The position numbers and the translations under genes were made by a program. DNA of 64,000 bases from a bacterium (lineage in GTDB: Bacteria; UBP6; UBA1177): the NCBI GenBank assembly GCA_017538365.1, contig JAFYIZ010000028.1:62001-126000 (forward strand), written 5' to 3'. Every line of letters begins with the position of its first letter. Position 1 is the stretch's first letter. The notes beneath the pieces were generated by a model that saw only the letters and a list, made by a program, of their open reading frames with translations, ran no database searches and had not been told where the DNA came from. This document shows, one piece after another, positions 34,437 to 42,493 of this stretch.

Positions 34437-34940
34437 ATGGCAATCATTAAAGGAAAGGTTTTCGTTTACGGACACGATGTAAACACCGATGTCATTTTCC
34501 CCGGAAAATACACTTACACCGTGACTGATCCGAAAGAAATCGCGTCTCATGCACTTGAAGACGAAGATCCGAATTTTATTAAGGAAGTTCAACCTGGCGA
34601 CATCATTGTTGCCGGAAAAAATTTCGGCTGCGGCTCTTCCAGAGAGCAGGCTGCATTCTGCTTCAAATACTTGGGAATGGGTGCCGTAATCGCTGAATCC
34701 TACAGCAGAATCTACTTCAGAAACTGCATAAACGCAGGTCTTCCGGCTCTCGAAATCAAAAATCTTCTCGGTAAAGTCAAAAGGGGAGACACCCTTGAAA
34801 TCAACACAGAAACGGGAACGGTTTTCCTTCCCGACGGTTCAACTGTCACATTCCCGCCGCTTCCTCCCGAAGTCGACGAAATCATGCAGAAAGGCGGTCT
34901 CGACGAATATATCAAAGCAAAATTGGCTGCGAAAAATTAA
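34437..34940 (+). CDS. leuD: 3-isopropylmalate dehydratase small subunit (HACN type)
   Basis: 167 residues; AAGGAGG precedes the ATG. NTDVIFPGKY, NFGCGSSREQAA and AESYSRIYFRN are typical of the swivelling small subunit. Pairs with LeuC at 30937. The conserved SSREHA motif is SSREQA here, seen in several related dehydratases, so exact substrate (isopropylmalate, homoaconitate or similar) is not certain. TAA overlaps the convergent lipoprotein stop by 4 nt. Confidence 0.88.
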   Translation: MAIIKGKVFVYGHDVNTDVIFPGKYTYTVTDPKEIASHALEDEDPNFIKEVQPGDIIVAGKNFGCGSSREQAAFCFKYLGMGAVIAESYSRIYFRNCINAGLPALEIKNLLGKVKRGDTLEINTETGTVFLPDGSTVTFPPLPPEVDEIMQKGGLDEYIKAKLAAKN

Positions 34941-35734
34941 AGGCTCAACGATTTTCTAGGTTTATCAGGTCTCGGATTGTCTGAAGTCGCAGTGTAGTCG
35001 AAGTTTACTTCAACTTCATCGTCGCTGTCTCCTTTCGGGAAGACGGTGTCTTCAAGTTTTTCAACAGTGCAGTCAATCACGAATTTATCTTTGAAAGTGT
35101 TGTTCCTGAGTTTGATGTCGTAAACTTCGCCGTCAGGGTCGATTGTGAATTTAAGTGTGAATTTTCCCTGCAGTTTCGGGTTTTTTGCTCTGCGGTTGTC
35201 AAAACATTCCTTGAATTTCTTCATTTTTGCGAGCGATGCTATTGTCTGTGTGCGCAGATCGTTTATTTTGTGTTTTTCTTTCTGTTTATGTTTCTCTCTG
35301 ACGATTTTGTATGAGAGGTGGAATTCTGCATCACGTGAATTTCCCGGTCTTACACCGATCTGCTCCATCTCGTTTTTGATGCATTTGGCAATTTTGTTGG
35401 CATTTTTCGATTTCATTTTTTCGATTTCTATCATTTCGAAAAAGCCTTCGCTGTCGATATTGATGGCAAAATCGATATTCATGTTTTCGTCTTCGCCCGA
35501 TTTTACCTTGGCCTGATAGCAGTTGATGAAGTCCTCATCCAGCATCTTCATTTTGCGGGCGACCTCGGTATCTTTCGAATATCCGTAGACTTTGAGAGTT
35601 TCGCCTCCTTCGATTTCGACATATCCGATTTCTGAGTTGTCACTTCTTTTCGTGTTTTTTTTGGAAGAATTTTTTCCCGATGAACAGGAAAAAACAGAAC
35701 AAACGATTAAAAAGATTACGAATAATTTTTTCAA
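34937..35734 (-). CDS. Lipoprotein with AgmX/PglI-type C-terminal domain
   Basis: 265 residues from TTG 35734, preceded by AGAGG and overlapping the upstream HAD stop (TTGA). Lipobox VFSC (Cys17) with a Ser/Lys-rich tail. The C-terminal ~95 residues (KFKECFDNRRAKNPKLQGKF, FTIDPDGEVYDIKLRNNTF, DCTVEKLEDTVFPKG) match the AgmX/PglI C-terminal domain of gliding-motility and related proteins, a TonB-C-like fold. The middle (EDFINCYQAKVKSGE, FAINIDSEGFFEMIEIEK) looks like a second, divergent copy. Likely periplasmic or outer-membrane scaffold. Family-level call only. Confidence 0.75.
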   Translation of the reverse strand: MKKLFVIFLIVCSVFSCSSGKNSSKKNTKRSDNSEIGYVEIEGGETLKVYGYSKDTEVARKMKMLDEDFINCYQAKVKSGEDENMNIDFAINIDSEGFFEMIEIEKMKSKNANKIAKCIKNEMEQIGVRPGNSRDAEFHLSYKIVREKHKQKEKHKINDLRTQTIASLAKMKKFKECFDNRRAKNPKLQGKFTLKFTIDPDGEVYDIKLRNNTFKDKFVIDCTVEKLEDTVFPKGDSDDEVEVNFDYTATSDNPRPDKPRKSLSL

Positions 35735-36375
35735 ATCAACCTCTTTTTTACAAGTTCCGTCAATGAACTGAAAACCGGCGCTCCGGTGCTTTTCAATACT
35801 TCCGCCGTGTTGTGACCGCGTGAAACGAGCGCGACGTCGCAACAGGCCGCCTTTGCAGTTTCGTAGTCGTGGCATGTGTCTCCGACAAAAAGGATCTCGT
35901 TTTCAGAATATCCCGACTGGTCGAGGATTTTTCTGCAAAGATGAGTCTTTCCTTCTGCATAGTAGTTTTCAATTCCTTCAATGAAGCGGAAGTATTTGTT
36001 TATTCTGAGCATTTCGACGTGTTTGTTGAGCATTTTGTGCTCCATTGCCGAAAGGATGCTGACTTCGATTCCTGCTTTGGTAAGTTCTTCAAGCGTGGAG
36101 ACGACATCGGGGAAAAGTTTAACCTTTTCTATGTCTGCAATATAGAGTTTTCCGAATTCCTGCGCTATTTCATCCCATTCGCCTTTGACGTCAAGCCCGA
36201 GCTCTTTATAGAATACAGATACCGGAAATTGAAAATTTTCTCTGTAATATTCGGTTGTTATCGGTTTGATTCCGCGCTTTTCCAAAACGCCGTTTATAGC
36301 ATTCAGATTGAGCCAGACATCATCGATCAGAGTGCCGTTCCAATCGAAAATTATCATTCTTTTGCCGTTAGCCAT
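35731..36375 (-). CDS. HAD-family hydrolase, Gph-like
   Basis: 214 residues. GGAG lies 6 nt before the ATG, inside the end of the upstream lipoprotein gene. Motif I is DWNGT (Asp11, Asn13), motif II LSAMEHK, motif IV FVGDTCHDYETAK with Asp pair. The fold fits phosphoglycolate-phosphatase-like HADs (cap after motif I). The second motif-I Asp, normally the general acid/base, is Asn. Substrate unknown. Part of a lipoprotein-HAD-lipoprotein unit. Confidence 0.8.
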   Translation of the reverse strand: MANGKRMIIFDWNGTLIDDVWLNLNAINGVLEKRGIKPITTEYYRENFQFPVSVFYKELGLDVKGEWDEIAQEFGKLYIADIEKVKLFPDVVSTLEELTKAGIEVSILSAMEHKMLNKHVEMLRINKYFRFIEGIENYYAEGKTHLCRKILDQSGYSENEILFVGDTCHDYETAKAACCDVALVSRGHNTAEVLKSTGAPVFSSLTELVKKRLI

Positions 36376-36378
36376 TTT

Positions 36379-36966
36379 TTACTCCACGGCGTAGCTTACA
36401 AGTTCAGTCGTTGTCTGCGGGATCATCTTGTTTTCACGGACATCTTCAAGAACCGTAACGATCTTTACGATGCCGACTTTCAGCGCGAAATAGTGGTATG
36501 AGTGAAGCACTTTTTTGTTCGGAAGTTCAACGGTGGTGTGAACTTTGATCGTTCCTTCAAATGTTCCGGCGGGAACTGTAACAGTCTCGTCAACGCCCTC
36601 TGTCTTTCTGATTTCGCGCGTTTTCTGCTTAATTATTGTAATCCATGATTCTCTCTGGAGCGGGAACATCAGAAGATAGCGTTCCGCGTCTCTGATTCCG
36701 TGCCTGTCGGTTTTGAGCCTGCCGCCTCTGTTGTCGAGAAACCAGTCGCCGTCGGTTCCGACGATACTGATTTCCTGTTCGCCGGACTGCCCGAAGTAGT
36801 TGACTTTGTATTTCCAGCTGTTGCCGACTGCGAGCGGGAGATAGCGGTCAGCCGATTCCTTGTAGTCGGAAAGGTGGTATTTTTCATCTTTCTTTTTGTC
36901 GGCGCTGCCGCATGAAACTGCAAAAACCGCAACGAAAACCATAAAAATCAAAAGTGCTTTTTTCAT
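36379..36966 (-). CDS. Lipoprotein of unknown function
   Basis: 195 residues from ATG 36966 (GAGG upstream). Lipobox FAVSC (Cys19) followed by GSADKKK. The rest is a single beta-rich domain: YLPLAVGNSWKYKVNYFG, VPAGTFEGTIKVHT and HYFALKVGIVKIV. This pattern (a long form 'L-x-x-G-N-x-W-x-Y', then VPAGTF and a late 'Y-F-A-x-x-V-G-I-V-K' strand) recurs in secreted proteins of unknown function. First gene of the three-gene minus-strand operon. Confidence 0.75.
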   Translation of the reverse strand: MKKALLIFMVFVAVFAVSCGSADKKKDEKYHLSDYKESADRYLPLAVGNSWKYKVNYFGQSGEQEISIVGTDGDWFLDNRGGRLKTDRHGIRDAERYLLMFPLQRESWITIIKQKTREIRKTEGVDETVTVPAGTFEGTIKVHTTVELPNKKVLHSYHYFALKVGIVKIVTVLEDVRENKMIPQTTTELVSYAVE

Positions 36967-37007
36967 AATTGTCCTCATTTTTAAAAATGCTCCCAAAATG
37001 CCGCAGA

Positions 37008-37035
37008 ATTATAATGATTTCTCTAAAAAGAGCAA
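37008..37035 (-). promoter_or_regulatory. Promoter of the 36.4-37.0 kb lipoprotein operon
   Basis: Minus strand: TTGCTC (37035-37030), 16-nt spacer, TATAAT (37013-37008), then TCTGCGGC. Confidence 0.65.
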
Positions 37036-37090
37036 AAGAAACGCGATTTTTTTAAATTCGGCTGATTTTGCGGCTCTCTGAACTCTTTAT

Positions 37091-37118
37091 TTGACTTAAA
37101 AACCGCCGCAAATAAACT
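37091..37118 (+). promoter_or_regulatory. Promoter of the M29 aminopeptidase gene
   Basis: TTGACT (37091-37096), 16-nt spacer, TAAACT (37113-37118), then TTCCCG and T6 (37125-37130). Confidence 0.7.
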
Positions 37119-37156
37119 TTCCCGTTTTTTGTTTTTATTTAACTTTGGAGGGAAAA

Positions 37157-38278
37157 ATGAAAGATCCGAGAATCGTAAAAATTGCGAAAAATCTTGTCAA
37201 CTACAGCACGAAAGTTCAGCCGGGCGACAATGTCCTGATTGAATACCGCGACAACTGGCCTCTTCCGCTTGTTCTTGCTCTCATCGACGAAGTCAAGGCT
37301 GCCGGCGGCAGACCTTTTGTAAACTTTACCGACATGCAGCTTCAGAGAAAACTTCTTCAGGCTGCAGACGACGAATGGTTCGACACGATGTGTGAAATCG
37401 ACCTTCTCAGAATGAAGAAAATGCAGGCTTATATTTCAATCAACGGCAGAAACAACAGCTTCGAACTTTCGGATGTTCCGCCGGAGCAGATGAAGAAAAA
37501 CACGCAGAAATACCTCATTCCGGTTCATTTGGACCAGCGCGTAGCTCACACCAAATGGTGTATTCTTGCTTTCCCGAACCCGTCCTACGCTCAGGCTTCT
37601 TCGATGAGCACCGAGGCTTTTGAAGACTTCTACTGCGATGTCTGCTCGGTTGACTACGCGAAAATGGACAAGGCGATGGACCCGCTCAAGGAACTTATGG
37701 ATAAAACCGACAAAGTCCGCCTGCTCGGCCCCGGCAGAACCGACCTCACGTTCTCAATCAAAGGACTTCCGGGAATCAAATGCTCCGGTCAGTGCAACAT
37801 TCCCGACGGCGAAGTTTTCACCGCTCCGGTCAAGGATTCGGTCAACGGCGTTATCGAATACAACACTCCGACCGCTTACCACGGCACGAAATTCGACAAA
37901 GTTATCCTCACTTTCAAAGACGGCAAAATCGTCAAAGTTGAAGGATCGGATGTCGAGAAACTTGAAGAAATCTTCAACACCGACGAAGGTGCAAGATACG
38001 TCGGCGAATTTGCAATCGGCGTAAACCCGTACGTCACGAAACCGATGGTTGACATTCTTTTCGACGAGAAAATCTGCGGATCGATCCACTTCACGCCGGG
38101 TGATTCCTATGAAGAGTGCCCGAACGGCAACAAATCAGGCGTTCACTGGGATCTTGTTATGATCCAGACTCCGGAATACGGCGGCGGCGAGATTTATTTC
38201 GACGATGTTCTCATCAGAAAGGACGGAATGTTCGTTCTCGACGAGCTCAAACCGCTTAACCCCGAAAACCTCAAGTAA
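37157..38278 (+). CDS. Aminopeptidase, M29 family (AmpS/PepS-like)
   Basis: 373 residues from ATG 37157 (GGAGGG upstream). M29 metal-ligand regions are visible: IPDGEVFTAP, EFAIGVNP and SIHFTPGDSYEEC followed by SGVHWDLV. M29 enzymes are cytoplasmic, cobalt- or zinc-dependent aminopeptidases that trim peptides. There is no signal peptide. Single gene. Downstream lies one of the palindromic octamer arrays. Confidence 0.9.
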   Translation: MKDPRIVKIAKNLVNYSTKVQPGDNVLIEYRDNWPLPLVLALIDEVKAAGGRPFVNFTDMQLQRKLLQAADDEWFDTMCEIDLLRMKKMQAYISINGRNNSFELSDVPPEQMKKNTQKYLIPVHLDQRVAHTKWCILAFPNPSYAQASSMSTEAFEDFYCDVCSVDYAKMDKAMDPLKELMDKTDKVRLLGPGRTDLTFSIKGLPGIKCSGQCNIPDGEVFTAPVKDSVNGVIEYNTPTAYHGTKFDKVILTFKDGKIVKVEGSDVEKLEEIFNTDEGARYVGEFAIGVNPYVTKPMVDILFDEKICGSIHFTPGDSYEECPNGNKSGVHWDLVMIQTPEYGGGEIYFDDVLIRKDGMFVLDELKPLNPENLK

Positions 38279-38286
38279 AAATTCTG

Positions 38287-38366
38287 CCGCCGCAGTTATA
38301 CCGTAATCCCGTGATCACGGCGGCGGCATAAAGAACCGGGATCCCGGTGGCAGCGCGGCGGCTATA
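38287..38366. repeat. Octamer-array repeat, site A
   Basis: GC-rich palindromic block just after the aminopeptidase gene. Units TACCGTAA and TCCCGTGA (38299-38314), then TCACGGCG, flanked by GCCGCCG and CGGCGGC. A second core is the 12-nt palindrome CCGGGATCCCGG (38336-38347). Ends GCGCGGCGGC. Contrasts with the AT-rich surroundings. Confidence 0.75.
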
Positions 38367-38373
38367 AAAAAAT

Positions 38374-38402
38374 TTGATAAAATTTATTCTTGTTGTTATA
38401 AA
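38374..38402 (+). promoter_or_regulatory. Promoter of the ankyrin lipoprotein gene
   Basis: TTGATA (38374-38379), 17-nt spacer, TATAAA (38397-38402), then GCGGCG and T8 (38409-38416). Confidence 0.7.
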
Positions 38403-38444
38403 GCGGCGTTTTTTTTGTTTTTACTTAATTTTTTGGAGTCAGAG

Positions 38445-40055
38445 ATGAAGAAATTTTTCGTACTTACGGCTTGTCTTGTTGCCATGATTGCATGCGGAAA
38501 CGGTCACGACGTGATGATGCAGAAAATGGAAGAGGCTGCTGAAAGAAACAAAGCCTATCACGAGGCTGAAGAGGCAAAAAAGAAAGAAAAACCGAAATTC
38601 GTAGATGATGAAATCAAAGAAGAGCTCCCTGCGATCGTAGACGCGGCTGCAAAAGGCAACCTTGCGGCTGTAAAAGCTGAAATCAGCAAGGGAACTCTTG
38701 TCGATACTAAGGACGGACGCAGCAGAACGGCTCTTTACATGGCTGCTTCTGAAGGTAAAAAAGATGTTGCAGACTACCTCATCGAAGAAGGTGCAAACGT
38801 CAACACGAAGCGCGATGACGGCGACACTCCGCTTATGGCTGCTGCAAGAAAAGGCGACAAGGAGATCGTTGAGGCACTTATAAATGCGAAAGCCGATATT
38901 GCTCAGGCAGACAATTTCGGCAGAACTCCGCTTATGATGGCTGCTTCCAGCGGTTCGAAAGAGCTTGTTGACTATATGCTTGCAAACGGTGCAGACCTCA
39001 ATGCAACTGACAAATACGAGCTTTCGGCTCTTATTTTCGCGATGAAGGCTCACAAGATGGATCTTGCGAAATATCTGCTCAGCAAAGGCGCGAAGGTATG
39101 GAAAGCGAAACCTCTCGTAATCAAGGAAAAACCCCTTGTCCTCAAGATCGAAGGCAAAGTTCAGCCGGGAATGGAAGAAGTTATCGAAAATCTTGACAAG
39201 AAAGATGTTCATCTCCGCCAGAAAACCGAGCTTTTCTACGCAGTTGAAACGGGCGATCTCGACCTTGTCAAACTTCTTGTACAGAAAGGATCTCCGGTTC
39301 TCGTAGACGATGTCGAGCAGAGCAGGGAAACGATAATTTATGAATTCGGCGGAGGCAAGGAAGAAGAACGCGATATGCTTTTCCAGAGAAAGATCACGAG
39401 AACTTCTTACGACCGCGACCAGAAAAACCTTCTTCACTACGCTGCTGAAGGCGGATATGTCGATATCATGAAATTCCTCATTTCCAAAGGCGCAAGACTT
39501 GAAGAGACCGACGGCGAAAACGTCAGAGGTCCGCTTTTCTACGTCGTAGCTCAGGAAGTCGACCCGAAAGATCCGGGCAAAGAGGCGAGACTCGTTGCAA
39601 CGGCTGATTACATCATCGAAGAAGGCAAAAAGACCTGGACGAAGAGAGTCAGACTTACCAAAAAAGAACTCGACAAGATGAGAGAGAAAGAAAAAGCTAA
39701 AAACTGGTGGGAAAAGAACCCGTTCGATACCGAATGGAAAGATGTCACCGCTCCGAAAGTCGACATTGAAGAATACGATTACGAAGGCTGGCATGTTCTT
39801 GCTCTCGCTGCAAAATACGGTCACACTGACATCGTTAAACTTCTCATAAACAAAGGCGCTAACATCAACCACAAAGAGAGAAAAATGGGTAACACCGCGC
39901 TTATTTACTCGAGAGTCGGCAAATTCAAAGAGATGGAAAAATTCCTTCTTGAACACTGTGCGAAAGAGGGAATCAACTTCGATCACGAAGAGCTTGCAAA
40001 ACAGGGCTGGAAATGCGTTGATGGAAAAGAAGTTTTCGAAAAGCCTGCCGAATAA
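38445..40055 (+). CDS. Ankyrin-repeat lipoprotein
   Basis: 536 residues from ATG 38445 (GGAG upstream). Lipobox MIAC (Cys17). At least seven ankyrin-type repeats, for example GRSRTALYMAASEGKKDVAD, GDTPLMAAARKGDKEIVEAL, GRTPLMMAASSGSKELVDYM, NLLHYAAEGGYVDIMKFLI and HVLALAAKYGHTDIVKLLI, with two basic non-repeat insertions (about 220-260 and 390-440). An outer-membrane-anchored or periplasmic protein-protein interaction scaffold is the best guess. Own promoter. Confidence 0.85.
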   Translation: MKKFFVLTACLVAMIACGNGHDVMMQKMEEAAERNKAYHEAEEAKKKEKPKFVDDEIKEELPAIVDAAAKGNLAAVKAEISKGTLVDTKDGRSRTALYMAASEGKKDVADYLIEEGANVNTKRDDGDTPLMAAARKGDKEIVEALINAKADIAQADNFGRTPLMMAASSGSKELVDYMLANGADLNATDKYELSALIFAMKAHKMDLAKYLLSKGAKVWKAKPLVIKEKPLVLKIEGKVQPGMEEVIENLDKKDVHLRQKTELFYAVETGDLDLVKLLVQKGSPVLVDDVEQSRETIIYEFGGGKEEERDMLFQRKITRTSYDRDQKNLLHYAAEGGYVDIMKFLISKGARLEETDGENVRGPLFYVVAQEVDPKDPGKEARLVATADYIIEEGKKTWTKRVRLTKKELDKMREKEKAKNWWEKNPFDTEWKDVTAPKVDIEEYDYEGWHVLALAAKYGHTDIVKLLINKGANINHKERKMGNTALIYSRVGKFKEMEKFLLEHCAKEGINFDHEELAKQGWKCVDGKEVFEKPAE

Positions 40056-40097
40056 TTCTTAAAATTCTTAAATTTTTTCAATAAATTGAGGTATTCA

Positions 40098-41144
40098 ATG
40101 AATAAAATCTTTTTGATTCTTTTTGCTCTTTTGATGATGGGGTCATGCGGTGGAGACGCTCCGGAAGCTGATGCTGCACAAGGTTCTCTTGGCGGAATCT
40201 GCTATCCGAACAAGACCTGCGATGACGGTCTGGAGTGTTCTGAAGATGGTAATATTTGCGTCAAAAAAGATTCGAACGGTGATATTGACAATCCGACAGA
40301 TCCTGCAAATAACGATTCGGATGCCGATTCCGGTGATTCGGAGAATTCATCAGACAACGATTCTTCTGATTCTGTTTCCGACAATGATCCGGCTGAAAAT
40401 GAGGCGGGATGCGGCAACGGAGTAAAGGAAGCCGGCGAAGTTTGCGAAAAAGGGGAATATGTAACCTGTTCAGAGGTTAATAGCGAATATTCTGCTTCGA
40501 ATTTTGCAACCTGCAACGACTACTGCAACGGTTGGAATACCGCCAATTGTGAAAATTCTCAAGAAGGCGCTCAGCCGCTTGCAAGTTTTCCGGCAAGAAC
40601 GCATGAACTAACCTATCTTTACAACGGCTTGACTGCGTTTGAAGAAATGGCAAATCAGGAAGACGAGCTCTGGAAGTCAGCTCTTTTCAACGCTTCGGTA
40701 ACTATGAGCGGCGAAACTTATTCCATTCCGAATCCTCTGGCTAATGTTCACTGGATTGCGGCTTATTACGATTCTGATGTCCTCTCTTTCTACCAGAATT
40801 CGTACGCATGTGACGATTCAATGAACTGCCAATATGCAACTCCTGCTGTTATGTTCGGAGCCGCTTTGTCAGCTCTGAAGGCAGGAAAAGAACTTTCTAT
40901 CGGCATTTCCGATGAAAATCAGGTAAATATGCTCATAGAAGATGTCATGACAAATTCGGAACAGGACTGCGTAATGCTTGTCGGTTATGGCACTTTGAAA
41001 GTCGATTCGATCAACATTTCGTCAGGATCTGCCGGTAATTTCAAATTCACAACTTCAAAGATCGGTTTGTATCTGCCGGCTGCAACACCTGAAGGCGATG
41101 TTACGAATGAACTTGAAAATGCGGGGTTCACAATATGCAAATAA
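40098..41144 (+). CDS. Lipoprotein with acidic linker and DUF4215-like Cys module
   Basis: 348 residues from ATG 40098 (GAGG upstream). Lipobox MMGSC (Cys17), then GGD. A short Cys motif (ICYPNKTCDDGLECSED) precedes an Asp/Ser/Asn linker (about 60-112), then CGNGVKEAGEVCEKGEYVTC, which matches the Myxococcus Cys-rich repeat (DUF4215). A ~200-residue C-terminal domain of unknown fold follows. It overlaps the BNR-repeat lipoprotein gene by 10 nt, so the two are translated together and may form a complex. Confidence 0.8.
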   Translation: MNKIFLILFALLMMGSCGGDAPEADAAQGSLGGICYPNKTCDDGLECSEDGNICVKKDSNGDIDNPTDPANNDSDADSGDSENSSDNDSSDSVSDNDPAENEAGCGNGVKEAGEVCEKGEYVTCSEVNSEYSASNFATCNDYCNGWNTANCENSQEGAQPLASFPARTHELTYLYNGLTAFEEMANQEDELWKSALFNASVTMSGETYSIPNPLANVHWIAAYYDSDVLSFYQNSYACDDSMNCQYATPAVMFGAALSALKAGKELSIGISDENQVNMLIEDVMTNSEQDCVMLVGYGTLKVDSINISSGSAGNFKFTTSKIGLYLPAATPEGDVTNELENAGFTICK

Positions 41145-42409
41145 AAACTAAAATCTCAATAATTACGGCAATTTCTGTTTGTTTGTTCTTTGCTGTTTCT
41201 TGCGGCAGCTCTTCGAAAGAAGAACCGAAAAATGACACCGATACTGAAACAACTGATGCAGATGAAACGGACAATAGCGGGGATGAGAACTACAGTGCCG
41301 GCGTTTCTTCAATAAAATTTACGATTCCTGAAGAATCTTCGTTGGTTGCCGAGTCTTCCGGTCATTTGGCGTTTCCTGATGTTGTCAAACTCCAAAACGG
41401 AAAGCTGATGACTGTTTTCAGAAGCGGCAAGGATCATGCTGAAAAAAGCGGTTCTATAATCGTGGCTTTTTCCAAAGACGGAGTAGAGTGGGATGATTCC
41501 GATTATTTGATGAACGACAGCACAATCGATGACCGCGACCCGTCAATCACCGTTTTTTCGGACGGAAGAGTCGGAATGAACTGGTTCAAATACCGTTATG
41601 CCGATGATCATAATGAGCCTTGGGTTCATCATTTGTTTTTTGCGGTTTCCGATAAAAGCGGGCTTAATTTCAGCGAACCGGTTCAGGTTGACCCCGGCAT
41701 TTTCGACTATTCGGAAACTGCGGTTTTGGATGAAAACGGAGTTTGGCTTGACGAAAAAGGAGAGGAAATTACTGTCGCGGCTTCTTCGAGTTCCGCAATA
41801 GAACATGAAGGAAAAATAATAATTCCGGGTTATTTCGGCGGTGCACTGAACTGGAGTTCGATGGGATCAACGCCGAAAACGAGAGTCGTTCTTTTTGAAA
41901 GTGCTGACGGCGGAGCAACTTGGACACCGAATAAAGTCGAAGCCGAAATTGACGACAAAATTTGGCTCAGTGAACCGGCACTGCTCAAAGTTACTGAAAA
42001 ACGCTGGCTTTTACATGTCAGAACTGCAAAAGGTGCAAGCCCGAGCAACAAAGGCGATCTCATGCAGAGCATTTCGGAAGACGGCGGCAAAACCTGGTCT
42101 CCATATGAAAGTCTTGGTTTTGTAGCTCATGCACCGGAACTCCTGAAACTTAACAACGGCGTGATCGTAAGTTCTTTCCGCTGGCTCGACTATGTCGGAT
42201 CAAATCCGAAAAGCGAATCCGTTTCGATGATTTATTCGCTTGACGGCGGCGCAACATGGTCGGATGTTATCGAAATTCTGGACTGCGGGGCGGCGGAATG
42301 CGGTTATCCCGGCATGGTTGAACTTGACGGAAATAAAATCCTCGTCGTTTATTACACACCGGGCGGAAAGACGATTGAATCTAAAATCATAACTTTTGAA
42401 GCGGAATAA
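41135..42409 (+). CDS. BNR/Asp-box lipoprotein, sialidase-like propeller
   Basis: 424 residues. Lipobox FAVSC (Cys23), an acidic Thr/Asp linker, then a six-bladed-type propeller with three Asp boxes (SADGGATW, SEDGGKTW, SLDGGATW), a degenerate one (SKDGVEWD) and an SWxDP-like DDRDPSITV. This is the fold of family GH33 exo-sialidases. The expected N-terminal FRIP arginine is not seen (LAFPDVVKL at that place), so activity is doubtful; it may be a glycan-binding or other glycosidase relative. Translationally coupled to the preceding lipoprotein. Confidence 0.78.
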   Translation: MQIKTKISIITAISVCLFFAVSCGSSSKEEPKNDTDTETTDADETDNSGDENYSAGVSSIKFTIPEESSLVAESSGHLAFPDVVKLQNGKLMTVFRSGKDHAEKSGSIIVAFSKDGVEWDDSDYLMNDSTIDDRDPSITVFSDGRVGMNWFKYRYADDHNEPWVHHLFFAVSDKSGLNFSEPVQVDPGIFDYSETAVLDENGVWLDEKGEEITVAASSSSAIEHEGKIIIPGYFGGALNWSSMGSTPKTRVVLFESADGGATWTPNKVEAEIDDKIWLSEPALLKVTEKRWLLHVRTAKGASPSNKGDLMQSISEDGGKTWSPYESLGFVAHAPELLKLNNGVIVSSFRWLDYVGSNPKSESVSMIYSLDGGATWSDVIEILDCGAAECGYPGMVELDGNKILVVYYTPGGKTIESKIITFEAE

Positions 42410-42418
42410 TTGCTTTAT

Positions 42419-42446
42419 AATTTTTTGTAATTATAATAATTTGCTT
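42419..42446 (+). promoter_or_regulatory. Promoter of the lipoprotein at 42494
   Basis: TTGCTT (42419-42424), 16-nt spacer, TATAAT (42441-42446), then AATTTGCTTATG and T6. Confidence 0.6.
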
Positions 42447-42493
42447 ATGTTTTTTGGATGTTTTTGGCAGTTTAATATTTTACGGAGTTAAAA

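Noticed and set aside
33503-34447. 314-codon antisense frame over the SPOR gene
   Set aside because: Ser/Phe-rich mirror of the Pro/Glu/Lys linker; no start signal and no domain.
38439-39986. 515-codon open frame antisense to the ankyrin lipoprotein
   Set aside because: No ribosome site or family resemblance; it mirrors a strong gene with lipobox and repeats, and long antisense frames are expected from this codon usage.
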